33,817 nucleotides of DNA, taken from the NCBI GenBank assembly GCA_025449595.1, contig JANWJC010000027.1, forward strand, positions 1 through 33,817. The letters run 5' to 3'. The position numbers were made by a program, and so were the translations under genes. This stretch comes from Acidobacteriota bacterium. Lineage in GTDB: Bacteria > Actinomycetota > Actinomycetes > S36-B12 > CAIYMF01. This document shows, piece after piece, positions 9,121-19,479 of this stretch. Numbering within the stretch: position 1 is the stretch's first letter; each line of letters begins with the position of its first letter. The notes below the pieces were generated by a model that was given only the letters and a program-made list of their open reading frames with translations, made no database searches and was not told the origin of the DNA.

Positions 9121-9160
9121 GCAGGTCGGAGCGGGTCGATCCGGGTCGGTCCGGGTCGGT
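9121..9160. repeat. 10-bp degenerate tandem repeat, about 4 copies (unit ccgggtcggt)
   Basis: gcaggtcgga / gcgggtcgat / ccgggtcggt / ccgggtcggt in exact 10-bp register. Confidence 0.75.
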
Positions 9161-9173
9161 GGTGGCCGGCCTC

Positions 9174-9428
9174 TCAGCGCAGCGCGGCCGCGAGCCTGGC
9201 CGGGTCGATGCGCCAGTAGTCGTGCCGTACGCCGTCCACGAGCACGACCGGGATCAGCTCCCAGTACTCGTCGGCCAGGGCCGGGTCGTCCAGGATCGAG
9301 CGGCGCTCCCAGCGCTCCCCCATTTCGGCGCAGACCGCCTCGACGACCCGTTCGGCGTCCTCACAGAGGTGACAGTCGGGCTTGCCGATCAGCTGGACCC
9401 GCGGCGCGGCGGCGCCGCCCTCAGTCAC
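9174..9428 (-). CDS. Glutaredoxin family protein
   Basis: 84 aa thioredoxin fold, CHLC motif (GKPDCHLCEDA), VVLVDG. Confidence 0.94.
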   Translation of the reverse strand: MTEGGAAAPRVQLIGKPDCHLCEDAERVVEAVCAEMGERWERRSILDDPALADEYWELIPVVLVDGVRHDYWRIDPARLAAALR

Positions 9429-10950
9429 CGGTCAGTCCGTCGCGCAGCCGGGCCCTCATCACCTTCCCGGTGGAGGAGTGCGGCAGGGACGGGACGACCT
9501 CGATCTCGGTCGGGCACTTGAACCGCGCCAGCTTGGTCCGGCAGTGCTCGGCGATCGACTCGACCGAGATCTCGTGCCCGGGCAGCGGCACGACGAACGC
9601 CTTCACCGCCGACCCGCTCGCCTCGTCCGGGACGCCGATCACCGCGACCTCTGCGACGTCGGGATGCGCGCTGATCACGGTCTCGACCTCGTACGGGTAG
9701 ACGTTGAAGCCGGACACCAGCACCAGGTCGCGACGCCGGTCGACCAGGTGCAGATCGCCTGCGGCGTCGACGTACGCGATGTCCCCGGTGCGCCACCAGC
9801 CTTCCGGACCCGGGCCGTCGACCCCGCTGGGCCAGTAGCCGCTGAACAGGTTCGGGCCACGCAGCTCGATCTCGCCGGGGTCTCCGTCGGTGGCCGCGTC
9901 GCCGTCGTCGTCGACGATGCGGACCTCCAGCCCGGGCAGCGGCCGACCCACGCTGCCCGGCGTCGCGCGCCCGCTGGACAGCGTCGTCGCCACGACCGGC
10001 GCTGCCTCGGTCATGCCGTAGCCCTCCCACACCGGCTGCCCGGCCAGCTCGGTGATCAGCGCCAGCACCCCCGGCGCCAGCGGGGCCGCCCCGGAGACCA
10101 GGGTCCGGACGCTCGCCAGCGACTCGCGCAGCTGCGGCTGGCGCGACCAGGCCACGTACATCGGCGGCGCACCCGGCACGTTGGTCACGCCGTCGCGCAC
10201 GATGATCTCCAGGCTGGCCGTCGGCTCGAACCGGTCGACGAGCACGCACGCCGCGCCCACCGCGGCCGCCATGCCCAGCGCGGCGTTGAGGGCATAGACG
10301 TGGAACAGCGGGAGCACCACGAGCACGACGTCGTCGCGGACCATGACGGGCGGGTCGAGACGACGCAGCTGTCCGATGTTGGCCAGCAGTGCCCGGTGGG
10401 TCAGCATCGCGCCCTTGGGTCGCCCGGACGTACCCGCCGTGAACAACAGGACCGCGAGCGACTCCGGGTCGAAGGTGGCGGGGTTCGGCGGCGCGATGGC
10501 GTCCGACCGGCTGCCGGCCTGCCCGATGGCGTCGTACGACGCGTCGCCGACGACGACGACCTCGACGTCACCGGCAGCGGCCCGTGCGGTGGCTGCCGTC
10601 GTACGGTCCGCGACCACCAGCCTCGGCCCGCTCTGGGACATCAGGTCGGCGAGCTCGCGCTCGGTGTAGCTCACGTTCGTCGGGACCACGGCGATCCCGG
10701 CCCGCAGCGCGCCGAAGTAGCTGACGACGAACGGCACCCCGTTGCCCAGCACCAGTGCGAGCCGGTCCCCGGCGACAAGACCGTGGCGCAGCAGCCCCGA
10801 CGCGAACGCCTCGACGGCCCGGTCGAGCTCGAGCCACGTGAGCCGGCGGTCAGCGACGACGAGGGCCACTGCCTGCGGCCGGGCCATGGCCGAGAGGCGT
10901 ACCAGGTCGGCCAGGTTGCGTACCCCTCGCACCGGATCCAGAGCCGACAT
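9421..10950 (-). CDS. AMP-dependent synthetase/acyl-CoA ligase
   Basis: LLFTAGTSGRPKGAMLTHRALL, YGMTEAAPVV, ELRGPNLFSGYW, WWRTGDIAYVDAAGDL; start MSALDPVRGV at 10950. Confidence 0.94.
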   Translation of the reverse strand: MSALDPVRGVRNLADLVRLSAMARPQAVALVVADRRLTWLELDRAVEAFASGLLRHGLVAGDRLALVLGNGVPFVVSYFGALRAGIAVVPTNVSYTERELADLMSQSGPRLVVADRTTAATARAAAGDVEVVVVGDASYDAIGQAGSRSDAIAPPNPATFDPESLAVLLFTAGTSGRPKGAMLTHRALLANIGQLRRLDPPVMVRDDVVLVVLPLFHVYALNAALGMAAAVGAACVLVDRFEPTASLEIIVRDGVTNVPGAPPMYVAWSRQPQLRESLASVRTLVSGAAPLAPGVLALITELAGQPVWEGYGMTEAAPVVATTLSSGRATPGSVGRPLPGLEVRIVDDDGDAATDGDPGEIELRGPNLFSGYWPSGVDGPGPEGWWRTGDIAYVDAAGDLHLVDRRRDLVLVSGFNVYPYEVETVISAHPDVAEVAVIGVPDEASGSAVKAFVVPLPGHEISVESIAEHCRTKLARFKCPTEIEVVPSLPHSSTGKVMRARLRDGLTGD

Positions 10951-11014
10951 GGCCCCGATCCTGACATACGGTCGGCAGGGATACGGCGTCCGGCGAGTGT
11001 GGCAGGGTGGCGAT

Positions 11015-11995
11015 GTGAGCGACCCCGACCCGGCAGCACCGCGTCCCATCGGGGACCCCGCAGCACTGCGTCCCATCGGGGACCCGGCAGCACTGCGTCC
11101 CATCGGGCGCCGGAGCTCCGGACGGCTCGACCTGCTCAGTGCGTCGCGGATGGCGGGGCAGGCCTCGGCCGCTGTGGCGGACGTCGGCGACCAGCTCCAG
11201 CTGCCCATGGACCCGACCGCGGCGGCGTTCTTCGACGTCGACAACACGGTGATGCGCGGGGCGAGCATCTTCCACCTGGCGCGGGGGTTGGCGCAGCGGC
11301 GCTTCTTCACCGTTTCCGAGGTGCTCGACTTCAGCTGGAAGCAGGCCAAGTTCGTCATCGGCGGGTCCGAGGACATGGAGGACATGGCGTCGGCGACCGA
11401 GGCCGGGCTGGCGTTCGTCAAGGGCCGGCGGGTCGCCGACATCAGCGCGCTCGGCGAGGAGATCTTCGACGAGCTCATGAGCCGCAAGCTGTGGCCGGGC
11501 ACCTTGGCCCTGGCCCAGAACCACCTGGACAAGGGGCAACGGGTCTGGCTCGTCACCGCCACCCCCATCGAGCTGGCCAGCCTCATCGCGCGCCGCCTCG
11601 GCCTGACCGGCGCGCTCGGCACCGTGAGCGAGATCGAGGACGGCGTCTACACGGGCCGGCTCGTGGGCGCGCCGCTGCACGGCAAGGCGAAGGCGGAGGC
11701 TGTTCGCGCCCTCGCCGAACGGGAGGGCCTGGACCTGACCCGCTGCGCCGCGTACTCCGACTCCGCCAACGACGTCCCGATGCTGTCCCTTGTCGGTCGC
11801 GCCGTCGCGGTCAACCCCGACAGCACCCTGCGCTCGCACGCCCGCGCGGTCGGGTGGGAGGTGCACGACTACCGGCGCCAGCGCTTCAACCGCAGGTACG
11901 GCATTCCGGTCGGCGTCGCCGCCATCGCCGGGGCCGGGGTGGGTGCCGGTCTCGGCATCGCCGCGATGGCCGCCCGCCGCGCCAGCACCGGCTGA
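11015..11995 (+). CDS. HAD-IB family hydrolase (SerB-like phosphatase)
   Basis: FFDVDNTVMRG motif I, VTATPIELA motif II, YSDSANDVPML motif IV; GTG start at 11015. Confidence 0.94.
   Translation: MSDPDPAAPRPIGDPAALRPIGDPAALRPIGRRSSGRLDLLSASRMAGQASAAVADVGDQLQLPMDPTAAAFFDVDNTVMRGASIFHLARGLAQRRFFTVSEVLDFSWKQAKFVIGGSEDMEDMASATEAGLAFVKGRRVADISALGEEIFDELMSRKLWPGTLALAQNHLDKGQRVWLVTATPIELASLIARRLGLTGALGTVSEIEDGVYTGRLVGAPLHGKAKAEAVRALAEREGLDLTRCAAYSDSANDVPMLSLVGRAVAVNPDSTLRSHARAVGWEVHDYRRQRFNRRYGIPVGVAAIAGAGVGAGLGIAAMAARRASTG
11027..11107 (+). repeat. 27-bp in-frame tandem repeat x3 (DPAA[P/L]RPIG)
   Basis: gacccggcagcaccgcgtcccatcggg / gaccccgcagcactgcgtcccatcggg / gacccggcagcactgcgtcccatcggg. Confidence 0.97.
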
Positions 11996-12030
11996 GCCGC
12001 GACCGCTGCTGATGGTCGAGCGCCGAGCAC

Positions 12031-12139
12031 CATGATCAGTAGGCGTTTCGTGAGGTCGTGCCGAGGCGCGAGAGGCGAGCTGAGCACGAACGGCGGTACG
12101 GTCCCGACAAGCGACCACCGATATCGCCTACCGATCATG
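12031..12139. repeat. 109-bp segment bounded by 15-bp terminal inverted repeats (catgatcagtaggcg / cgcctaccgatcatg)
   Basis: 14/15 complementarity, remaining position G-T; lies between convergent genes. Confidence 0.7.
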
Positions 12140-12173
12140 AAAGGCCGACGGCCGGGGTCGGAAACGGGGTGAG

Positions 12174-13236
<1,063 letters not shown>

Positions 13237-13244
<8 letters not shown>

Positions 13245-14313
13245 GACGCACCTCCTGGGAGTCGGGCGTGGCAGCGGAATCGTGAAGCTCGGCGACCGTG
13301 CGCCGGCCCAGGGCGTGTGCCAGCCCCTGCTCGAACGCCACGATCCGCTCGCGCGGCAACGTCCGGTCGACCAACCGGTCCGCGACGAAAGACTCGAAGG
13401 TCTCCCGGGTGTTGTACGTCGGCGTGAACCCGAAGTCCTCGGTGAGCCGGGTGGTGTCCAGGGCACGGCCGTAGGTCAGGAACCGCACCTGCTCGGTGGA
13501 GAAGTCGACGAAGCCGGCCCGCCGGAACCAGCCCCCGACCAGCCCCACCATCGGGCTCGGCACCGGCAGGGCCTGCCGGCCGGCAAGTCGGGCGGCCTGG
13601 CTGAGCATGAGCACCCCGTCGCCGGCGACGTTGTACGTGCCGGGGTGGTCGGCCACGACGGCCTGGCGCAGAGTCTCGAGCAGGTCGTCCTCGTGCACCA
13701 ACTGCATCCGGGCGTCATGGCCGAGGACGGTCGGCAGCAGCGGCAGGCTGAAGTAGCCCGACATCGCCGTCTCGACGCGAGGACCGAGGACGTTCGCGAA
13801 ACGCAGCGTCGTCACCGTGACGTCCGGGCGGCGGCGCCCGAAGCCACGGACGTAGCCCTCGACCTCGACGGAGTCCTTGGCCCACCCCGAGCGCGGCTGG
13901 CTGCGCGGCTCGGTGTCCTCGGTGAACTTGGCCGGGTCCTTCGGACCCGCGCCGTAGACCGACGACGTCGACTTCACGACCAGCTTGCGCACGGTCGCCG
14001 ACTTCTGGCACGCCGCTAGCAGCTGCATCGTGCCGATGACGTTGATGTCCTTCATCGTGAGCCGGCCACCGGCCTGCAACGGTGTGGAGATCACGCCCAT
14101 GTGTACGACGATGTCAGCCCCCGCCGACGCGATCACCTTGGCGATGATGGGGTTTCGGATGTCGGCGCGTACGAACTCCGCACCCCCGATGTCGGCGCGC
14201 GGGGGCACGACGTCGACGCCGATGACCCGGCTCACTGCCGGATCGGCGTCCAGGAGCCGCGCGAAGCTGCTGCCCAGGTGGCGCGAGACGCCACTGACCA
14301 GGACCACGGACAT
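13237..14313 (-). CDS. NAD-dependent epimerase/dehydratase (SDR family)
   Basis: N-terminal Rossmann LVSGVSRHLGSSFARLL, VVHMGVIS, STSSVYGAG. Confidence 0.94.
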
Positions 14314-14371
14314 GACCCCTCCGTCCTGACGTACGGGTCGAGCGGCGTCCCGGAGCGACCCGGGAGGCGTA

Positions 14372-14470
14372 TTACTTCTTGTTGCGGCGCTGGACGCGAG
14401 TCTTCTTCAGCAGCTTGCGGTGCTTCTTCTTGGCCATGCGCTTGCGGCGCTTCTTGATGACCGAGCCCAT
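14372..14470 (-). CDS. Small 30S ribosomal protein bS22 / AURKAIP1-COX24 domain protein (32 aa)
   Basis: [32 protein letters not shown], read directly; too short for the ORF track. Confidence 0.95.
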   Translation of the reverse strand: MGSVIKKRRKRMAKKKHRKLLKKTRVQRRNKK

Positions 14471-14674
14471 GGCTCACCTCACGAACGTCGTCGATCAGGG
14501 TGCGCCCTGGGGCGCGGGGACATGCGATGCGAGCGCCGGTGGTCGTCACGAGTCTCGGTCGTCGAGGGACCACCGTCGTCCGTGCATCCAGCCGACACCC
14601 GCGACCGCGGTCAGCCTACCTGGCCCCGGCGCCCCGGCGGCACCGCACCGACAGCATCGGTGGCCGGCACGGGG

Positions 14675-14902
14675 TCAACCGGCCTCGACGAAGGAGTGCC
14701 GCAGGTAGTCGTGCACCGCCTGCTCGGGGACCCGGAAGGAGCGCCCGATCTGCACCGCGGGCAGCTCGGCGTTGTGCACCAGTCGGTAGACGGTCATCTT
14801 CGACACGCGCATCAGCGCGGCGACCTCGGCCACCGTGAGGAAGCGGACCTCCGCGAGCGACGGCTCGGGCGCGGGCCCGCGCGACCGTTCGGAGGGGGGC
14901 AT
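14675..14902 (-). CDS. Helix-turn-helix DNA-binding protein, BldC/excisionase-like (MerR-type HTH)
   Basis: FLTVAEVAALMRVSKMTVYRLVHNAELPAVQIGRSFRVPEQAV; start MPPSERSRG chosen, upstream ATG at 14977 also possible. Confidence 0.92.
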   Translation of the reverse strand: MPPSERSRGPAPEPSLAEVRFLTVAEVAALMRVSKMTVYRLVHNAELPAVQIGRSFRVPEQAVHDYLRHSFVEAG

Positions 14903-15050
14903 GGCGACCTCGCAGCAGCGCCTCATGGCGGGAGCGACTTCCCCATCGTCCCGCGACCACACGAGCGCCGTAGGCATCGGACTGTAGTGGCGGACGGGGC
15001 AGTTGGTAAGGGTGGGACGCGATTGTCGACCGTTCGGACCAACGCCGCGA

Positions 15051-16241
15051 TCACCAGGCGCCGAAGCCCATCAGCAGCCCGTGGTACGGGAAGACAGCCT
15101 TGCGGGTGGCCAGGATGGCGGCATCGACCCGGTCGCGAGGGTCGTACCCGGCGTCGAAGGAGAGGGCCACGGGTTCCTGGCCGTCGGTCATCGACGTCGG
15201 GGCTGGCACTGCGCAGCGGGCCGTCGCCTCGTCGCGCCAGGCCTGCGGGGTCGGCGTCTGCGGCGGGACCGGGGCGCCGACGACCTCACCGACCAGGTGC
15301 GACCAGGCGCGCGGGACGACCTCCACCCAGAGGTAGCCACCGCCACCGGTCGCGATCCAACGACCGTCGGTCAGCTCGTGCGCCAACCGGTGGATCGCCG
15401 CGTACGACGCGCGCTGGCCGTCCACGGACAGCTCGAGGTGGGCCAGGGGGTCGCCGCTGTGGGAGTCGCAGCCCTGCTGGCTCACGATGACCTGCGGGGC
15501 GAACTCGCGCAGCAGCGGCGGCACGATCGCATCGAAGGCACGCAGCCAACCTGCGTCGCCGGTGCCGGGGGGCAGCGCGAGGTTGACGGCATACCCGACA
15601 CCGCGTCCCTCGCCGACGTCACCGGGGAACCCGGTGCCAGGGAAGAGCGCACGTCCGCTCTCGTGCAACGAGATCGTGAGCACCCGGGGGTCGTAGTAGA
15701 AGACCTGCTGTACGCCGTCGCCGTGGTGGACGTCGACGTCGACGTACGCCACCCGCTCCACGCCCTGGTCCAGCAGCCAGCGGATCGCGACCGCGACGTC
15801 GTTGTAGACGCAGAAGCCGCTGGCCCGGTCCGGCATGGCGTGGTGCAGCCCGCCGGCCAGGCTGACGGCGTGCAGCACCGAACCGGAGTGCACCGCCTGC
15901 GCCGCGGCGAGCGTCGCACCGCAGATCCGTACCGAGGCCTCGTGCATCCCGGCGAACGTCGGTACGTCGTCCGAGCCCAGACCGCGGGCCAGGTTCGTGC
16001 GCGACGGGTCCTCCGACGCGGCCCGCACGATGTCGACGTACGCCGCATCGTGGACCGAGAGCAACAGCTCGTCCGGTACCTCGACCGGGGTGATCTGCGT
16101 GACGGAGGGCCCGTCGAGCAGCCCGAGCTGACGGACCAGGGACATGGCGAGCTGCACTCGTACCGGCGACAGCGGATGTCCGCCACCGAAGTCGTACTCG
16201 GCGAGCCGGTCGTCCCAGACGACCGCCGCCGGCCCGGTCAT
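15051..16241 (-). CDS. acuC: Histone deacetylase-family acetoin utilization protein AcuC
   Basis: GGLHHAMPDRASGFCVYNDVAVAI, YVDVDVHHGDGVQQVFY, ISLHESG, GFPGDVGEG. Confidence 0.95.
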   Translation of the reverse strand: MTGPAAVVWDDRLAEYDFGGGHPLSPVRVQLAMSLVRQLGLLDGPSVTQITPVEVPDELLLSVHDAAYVDIVRAASEDPSRTNLARGLGSDDVPTFAGMHEASVRICGATLAAAQAVHSGSVLHAVSLAGGLHHAMPDRASGFCVYNDVAVAIRWLLDQGVERVAYVDVDVHHGDGVQQVFYYDPRVLTISLHESGRALFPGTGFPGDVGEGRGVGYAVNLALPPGTGDAGWLRAFDAIVPPLLREFAPQVIVSQQGCDSHSGDPLAHLELSVDGQRASYAAIHRLAHELTDGRWIATGGGGYLWVEVVPRAWSHLVGEVVGAPVPPQTPTPQAWRDEATARCAVPAPTSMTDGQEPVALSFDAGYDPRDRVDAAILATRKAVFPYHGLLMGFGAW

Positions 16242-17035
16242 GTCCCGAGCTCGTGGGAGCGGTCCCGCGCGGCCTCCATCGCCACCAGGAACGCCGCCCG
16301 GACGCTGTGCTCCTCCAGCTTGCGCACCGCGGCAGCTGTCGTCCCGGCAGGCGAGGTCACGTTCTCCCGCAACACAGTCGGGTGCTCCCCGGTGTCGCGC
16401 AGCATCGTCGCAGCACCGAACACCGTCTGGATGACCAGCTCGGCCGCGGTGGCACGCGGGAGGCCGAGGTGCACGCCAGACTCGATCATCGCCTCGACGA
16501 CGTAGAAGACGTACGCGGGACCGGTCCCGCTGATCGCGGTCACGGCGTCCTGCTGCTTCTCCGGGACCCGGATCACCTTGCCGACCGCGCGCAGCAGTCC
16601 CTCGGCCTCGAGCAGCTGCGACTCGTCGCAGTGCGACCCGGCCGAGACCGCGGCCATGCCCTGGTCGACGAGGGCGGGCGTGTTCGGCATGACGCGTACG
16701 ACGGCCGCGCCGGGCGCCAGCCGCTGCTCGAGGTAGGTCGTGGTGATCCCGGCTGCCAGGGACACCGCCAGCACTCCCTCGCGCAGGTGCGGCGCGATCT
16801 CGTCCAGCAGCGCACCCATGTCCTGCGGCTTGACGACCAGCACGACCGTGTCGGCCTTCGCGGCGGCCTCGACGTTGCTGACGACCTCGATGCCGTAGCG
16901 ATCGATCAGCTCCTTCGCGCGGTCCGGGCGCCGCTCGGCGACGAGCAGCTCACCGGCCGCACGACCGGAGCGCAGCAGTCCGGACAGCAGCGCCTCGCCC
17001 ATGACGCCCGCGCCGAACAAAGCAGTAAGTCCCAC
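16238..17035 (-). CDS. proC: Pyrroline-5-carboxylate reductase
   Basis: ALFGAGVMGEALLSGLLRSG, VVRVMPNTPALVDQGMAAVS, AISGTGPAYVFYVVEAM. Confidence 0.97.
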   Translation of the reverse strand: MGLTALFGAGVMGEALLSGLLRSGRAAGELLVAERRPDRAKELIDRYGIEVVSNVEAAAKADTVVLVVKPQDMGALLDEIAPHLREGVLAVSLAAGITTTYLEQRLAPGAAVVRVMPNTPALVDQGMAAVSAGSHCDESQLLEAEGLLRAVGKVIRVPEKQQDAVTAISGTGPAYVFYVVEAMIESGVHLGLPRATAAELVIQTVFGAATMLRDTGEHPTVLRENVTSPAGTTAAAVRKLEEHSVRAAFLVAMEAARDRSHELGT

Positions 17036-17068
17036 AACAGCTCCCTGGTCGCCTCACGTGTCTGCACG

Positions 17069-17100
17069 CGTCACGTTCTCGGCTCGTCAAGTTCTCGGCC
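17069..17100. repeat. 16-bp tandem duplication upstream of proC (cgtcacgttctcggct / cgtcaagttctcggcc)
   Basis: 14/16 identical adjacent units. Confidence 0.7.
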
Positions 17101-17139
17101 TATGGCGCCAGCCTACGGACGCGGCCCGTGGGCCGGGGG

Positions 17140-18069
17140 TCAGGACGGCGACACCAGCGACCGTGCCACCAACGTGAGGTTCGCCGGTCGTTCGGCAAGC
17201 CGACGCACCAGGTAGCCGTACCACTCCTGGCCGTACGGGACATAGACCCGGACCTTCTCTCCCTGCTGGGCCAGTCGGCGCTGCTCCTGCGGGCGGATGC
17301 CGTACAGCATCTGGAACTCGTACGAGCCCTTCGCCCGGTCCGCACGCACTGCGAGCGCCGCCGCGATCTCGATCAGCCGCGGGTCGTGGGTGGCCAGCAT
17401 GGGGTAGCCCTCGCCGCTCATCAGGATCCGCAGCGCACGGACGTAGGCCCGGTCCACGTCGGCGGCGGACCGGAAGGCCACGGACGCCGGCTCGTCGTAC
17501 GCGCCCTTGCAGAGCCGGACCCGGCTGCCGGCAATGGCCAGGTCGCGACAGTCCGCCTCGGTACGGCGCAGGTATGCCTGCAGGACCGCGCCGGTCGTCG
17601 GGAAGTCCCGGCGCAGCTCGGCCAGCGTCTCGAGGGTCAGGTCGGTCGTGGTGTGGTCCTCCATGTCGAGGGTGACCGTCGTCCCGAGCTCGGCCGCGCG
17701 GGCGCACACCTGGCCGGCGTTGTCGTACGAGATCTTGCGCCCGTCGCCGGGCAGCGCCGGCCCCACTGCCGACAGCTTGATCGACACCTCGGCGACCTGC
17801 GCCAGGCCGGCATCGCCGAGGGCGGAGAGCAGCGAGAGGTATGCATCCCGGGTCGCCGCGGCCTGGCCGGAGTCGAGGGTGTCCTCCCCGAGGTGGTCGA
17901 TCGTGATGAGCAGCCCGTCCGCGTGCAGGGCTCTGGCCACCGCAACGGCGTCGGACTCCAGGTCACCGGCGACGAAACGGGCCACGAGTCCGTGCGCCAG
18001 AGGCGCGGAGGACGCCAGCGACCGCATCCGCCCGCTGCCCGCCAGGCGCTGAAGTGCACTGCTCAACAA
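17140..18069 (-). CDS. Proline dehydrogenase (monofunctional)
   Basis: TIDHLGEDT, SIKLSAVGPAL, VTLDMEDHTTTDLTL, RLCKGAYDEP, LATHDPRLIE, RVYVPYGQEWYGYLVRRLAERPAN. Confidence 0.97.
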   Translation of the reverse strand: MLSSALQRLAGSGRMRSLASSAPLAHGLVARFVAGDLESDAVAVARALHADGLLITIDHLGEDTLDSGQAAATRDAYLSLLSALGDAGLAQVAEVSIKLSAVGPALPGDGRKISYDNAGQVCARAAELGTTVTLDMEDHTTTDLTLETLAELRRDFPTTGAVLQAYLRRTEADCRDLAIAGSRVRLCKGAYDEPASVAFRSAADVDRAYVRALRILMSGEGYPMLATHDPRLIEIAAALAVRADRAKGSYEFQMLYGIRPQEQRRLAQQGEKVRVYVPYGQEWYGYLVRRLAERPANLTLVARSLVSPS

Positions 18070-18247
18070 CGGATTCCCCTCCTACCAACCCCGTATCCCA
18101 CCGAGCGGTGCCCGACCCGATTCGCGCCGACCCCGTGGCGCAGGCTACGCCGTCCGGGCGCGGGCCGCCCCGAGGTCGGTGCAGTCCCCCCTGCGACCCG
18201 ACATGATGGGCAGCACCCGTCGACGGACCTGAGCGGAAGGGGACCCG

Positions 18248-18811
18248 GTGGCAGCCGAGCTCTTCCCCGACGTGGTGCTGTCGACGCCACGACTGTCGTT
18301 GCGCCCGTTCGAGGAGTGCGACATCGACGGCGTGCTGTCCGCCGCGTCCGACCCCGTCACGCAGCAGTGGCTGCCGCTGCCGGACCCGTACACCCGAGAG
18401 CACGCGCAGTCCTGGTGCCGCGACGAGGCGCCGTCGGTACGCACCAGCGGGCAGGGGCTCGTACGCGCGATCGAGGTTGCGGGGCAGCTGGTGGGGGCGA
18501 TCGACCTCAAGCGCACCGACTGGGCGGCGCGTACGACGGAGATCGGCTACTGGACCTCGCCGGAGGCTCGCGGCCAGGGGTACATGACCGAGGCGGTGCG
18601 TACTCTGGCCTGCTGGGCGCTGCAGGACATGGGTTTTGCGCGGGTCGAGCTGCGGGTCGCGCCGTTGAATGCGGCGTCGCTGCGGGTCGCGCAGAAGGCC
18701 GGATTCGTGCTCGAAGGGGTGGCGCGCTCCGCCGGCCACGTGCACACCGGGCGGGTCGATCTGGTGATCAGCTCGCTGGTCCGGGCCGACCTGGGCCTGC
18801 CGGAACGGTAG
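18248..18811 (+). CDS. GNAT family N-acetyltransferase (RimJ/RimL-like)
   Basis: TPRLSLRPFEECDIDGV, IGYWTSPEARGQGYMTEAVR, NAASLRVAQKAGFVLEG. Confidence 0.95.
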   Translation: MAAELFPDVVLSTPRLSLRPFEECDIDGVLSAASDPVTQQWLPLPDPYTREHAQSWCRDEAPSVRTSGQGLVRAIEVAGQLVGAIDLKRTDWAARTTEIGYWTSPEARGQGYMTEAVRTLACWALQDMGFARVELRVAPLNAASLRVAQKAGFVLEGVARSAGHVHTGRVDLVISSLVRADLGLPER

Positions 18812-18821
18812 CTCGCCCGCC

Positions 18822-19400
18822 GTGGCGGTGACGTCTGTCGCCGGGCGCCCTCCTCGTCTCGTGCAGTACGGTCCGGCCGTGCGCGCACTGTTGCTGACCG
18901 GTGAGCTCGGTGCCGGCAAGACCTCGGTTGCGATCGAGGTGGCCCACCAGCTGGACGGCCTCGGGATCCGCAACGCCGCCGTCGACCTGGACTGGCTGTG
19001 CTGGGCAGGCCCCGACGTGACGAGCGAGGGCCTGCGGGAGCTGTTGCAGCGCAACCTTCATACGGTCGCAGCGAACCTCGCCGAGATCGGCGTGACCCGG
19101 ATCGTCCTGGCACGGGCGCTTCGCGACCCCGCCGACCGCGCGGCCGTCGAACGGGCCCTGCCGGACTGGGACCTGGTGGTCGTACGGCTTCTGGTCGACC
19201 CGGACGAGGCGCTGGCGCGGGTACGGGCCCGCGACCGCGGCAGCGAGCTGGTCGACATCGCCGCACAGGCCGACGCGATCCGCAGCGATGTAGCCCGTAC
19301 CGACCTCGCCGACCTCGAGGTCGACAACAGCGGCACCCGTACCCTCGCAGCCGTCGCCACCGAGGTCCTGCATCGCACCAACTGGCTCCCCAAGCCCTGA
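18822..19400 (+). CDS. P-loop nucleotide kinase-like protein
   Basis: Walker A LLLTGELGAGKTSV, VDLDWL; GTG near 18880 may be the true start. Confidence 0.85.
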   Translation: MAVTSVAGRPPRLVQYGPAVRALLLTGELGAGKTSVAIEVAHQLDGLGIRNAAVDLDWLCWAGPDVTSEGLRELLQRNLHTVAANLAEIGVTRIVLARALRDPADRAAVERALPDWDLVVVRLLVDPDEALARVRARDRGSELVDIAAQADAIRSDVARTDLADLEVDNSGTRTLAAVATEVLHRTNWLPKP

Positions 19401-19468
19401 CGTCACTCACGACGTTGTCGTTTCCAGGTCAGAAACCCGGGCTGAAACGACAACAGCGTGAGTGACGT
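19400..19468. repeat. Large imperfect palindrome/hairpin between convergent genes
   Basis: acgtcactcacg(ac)gttgtcgtttc - 19 nt - gaaacgacaac(ag)cgtgagtgacgt; 12 bp + 11 bp perfect stems separated by a 2x2 internal loop. Confidence 0.95.
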
Positions 19469-19479
19469 GCGTCGCTGGG

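Noticed and set aside
9382-12012. 876-aa plus-strand ORF
   Set aside because: Runs antisense to AMP-ligase and overlaps HAD in another frame; no recognisable domain.
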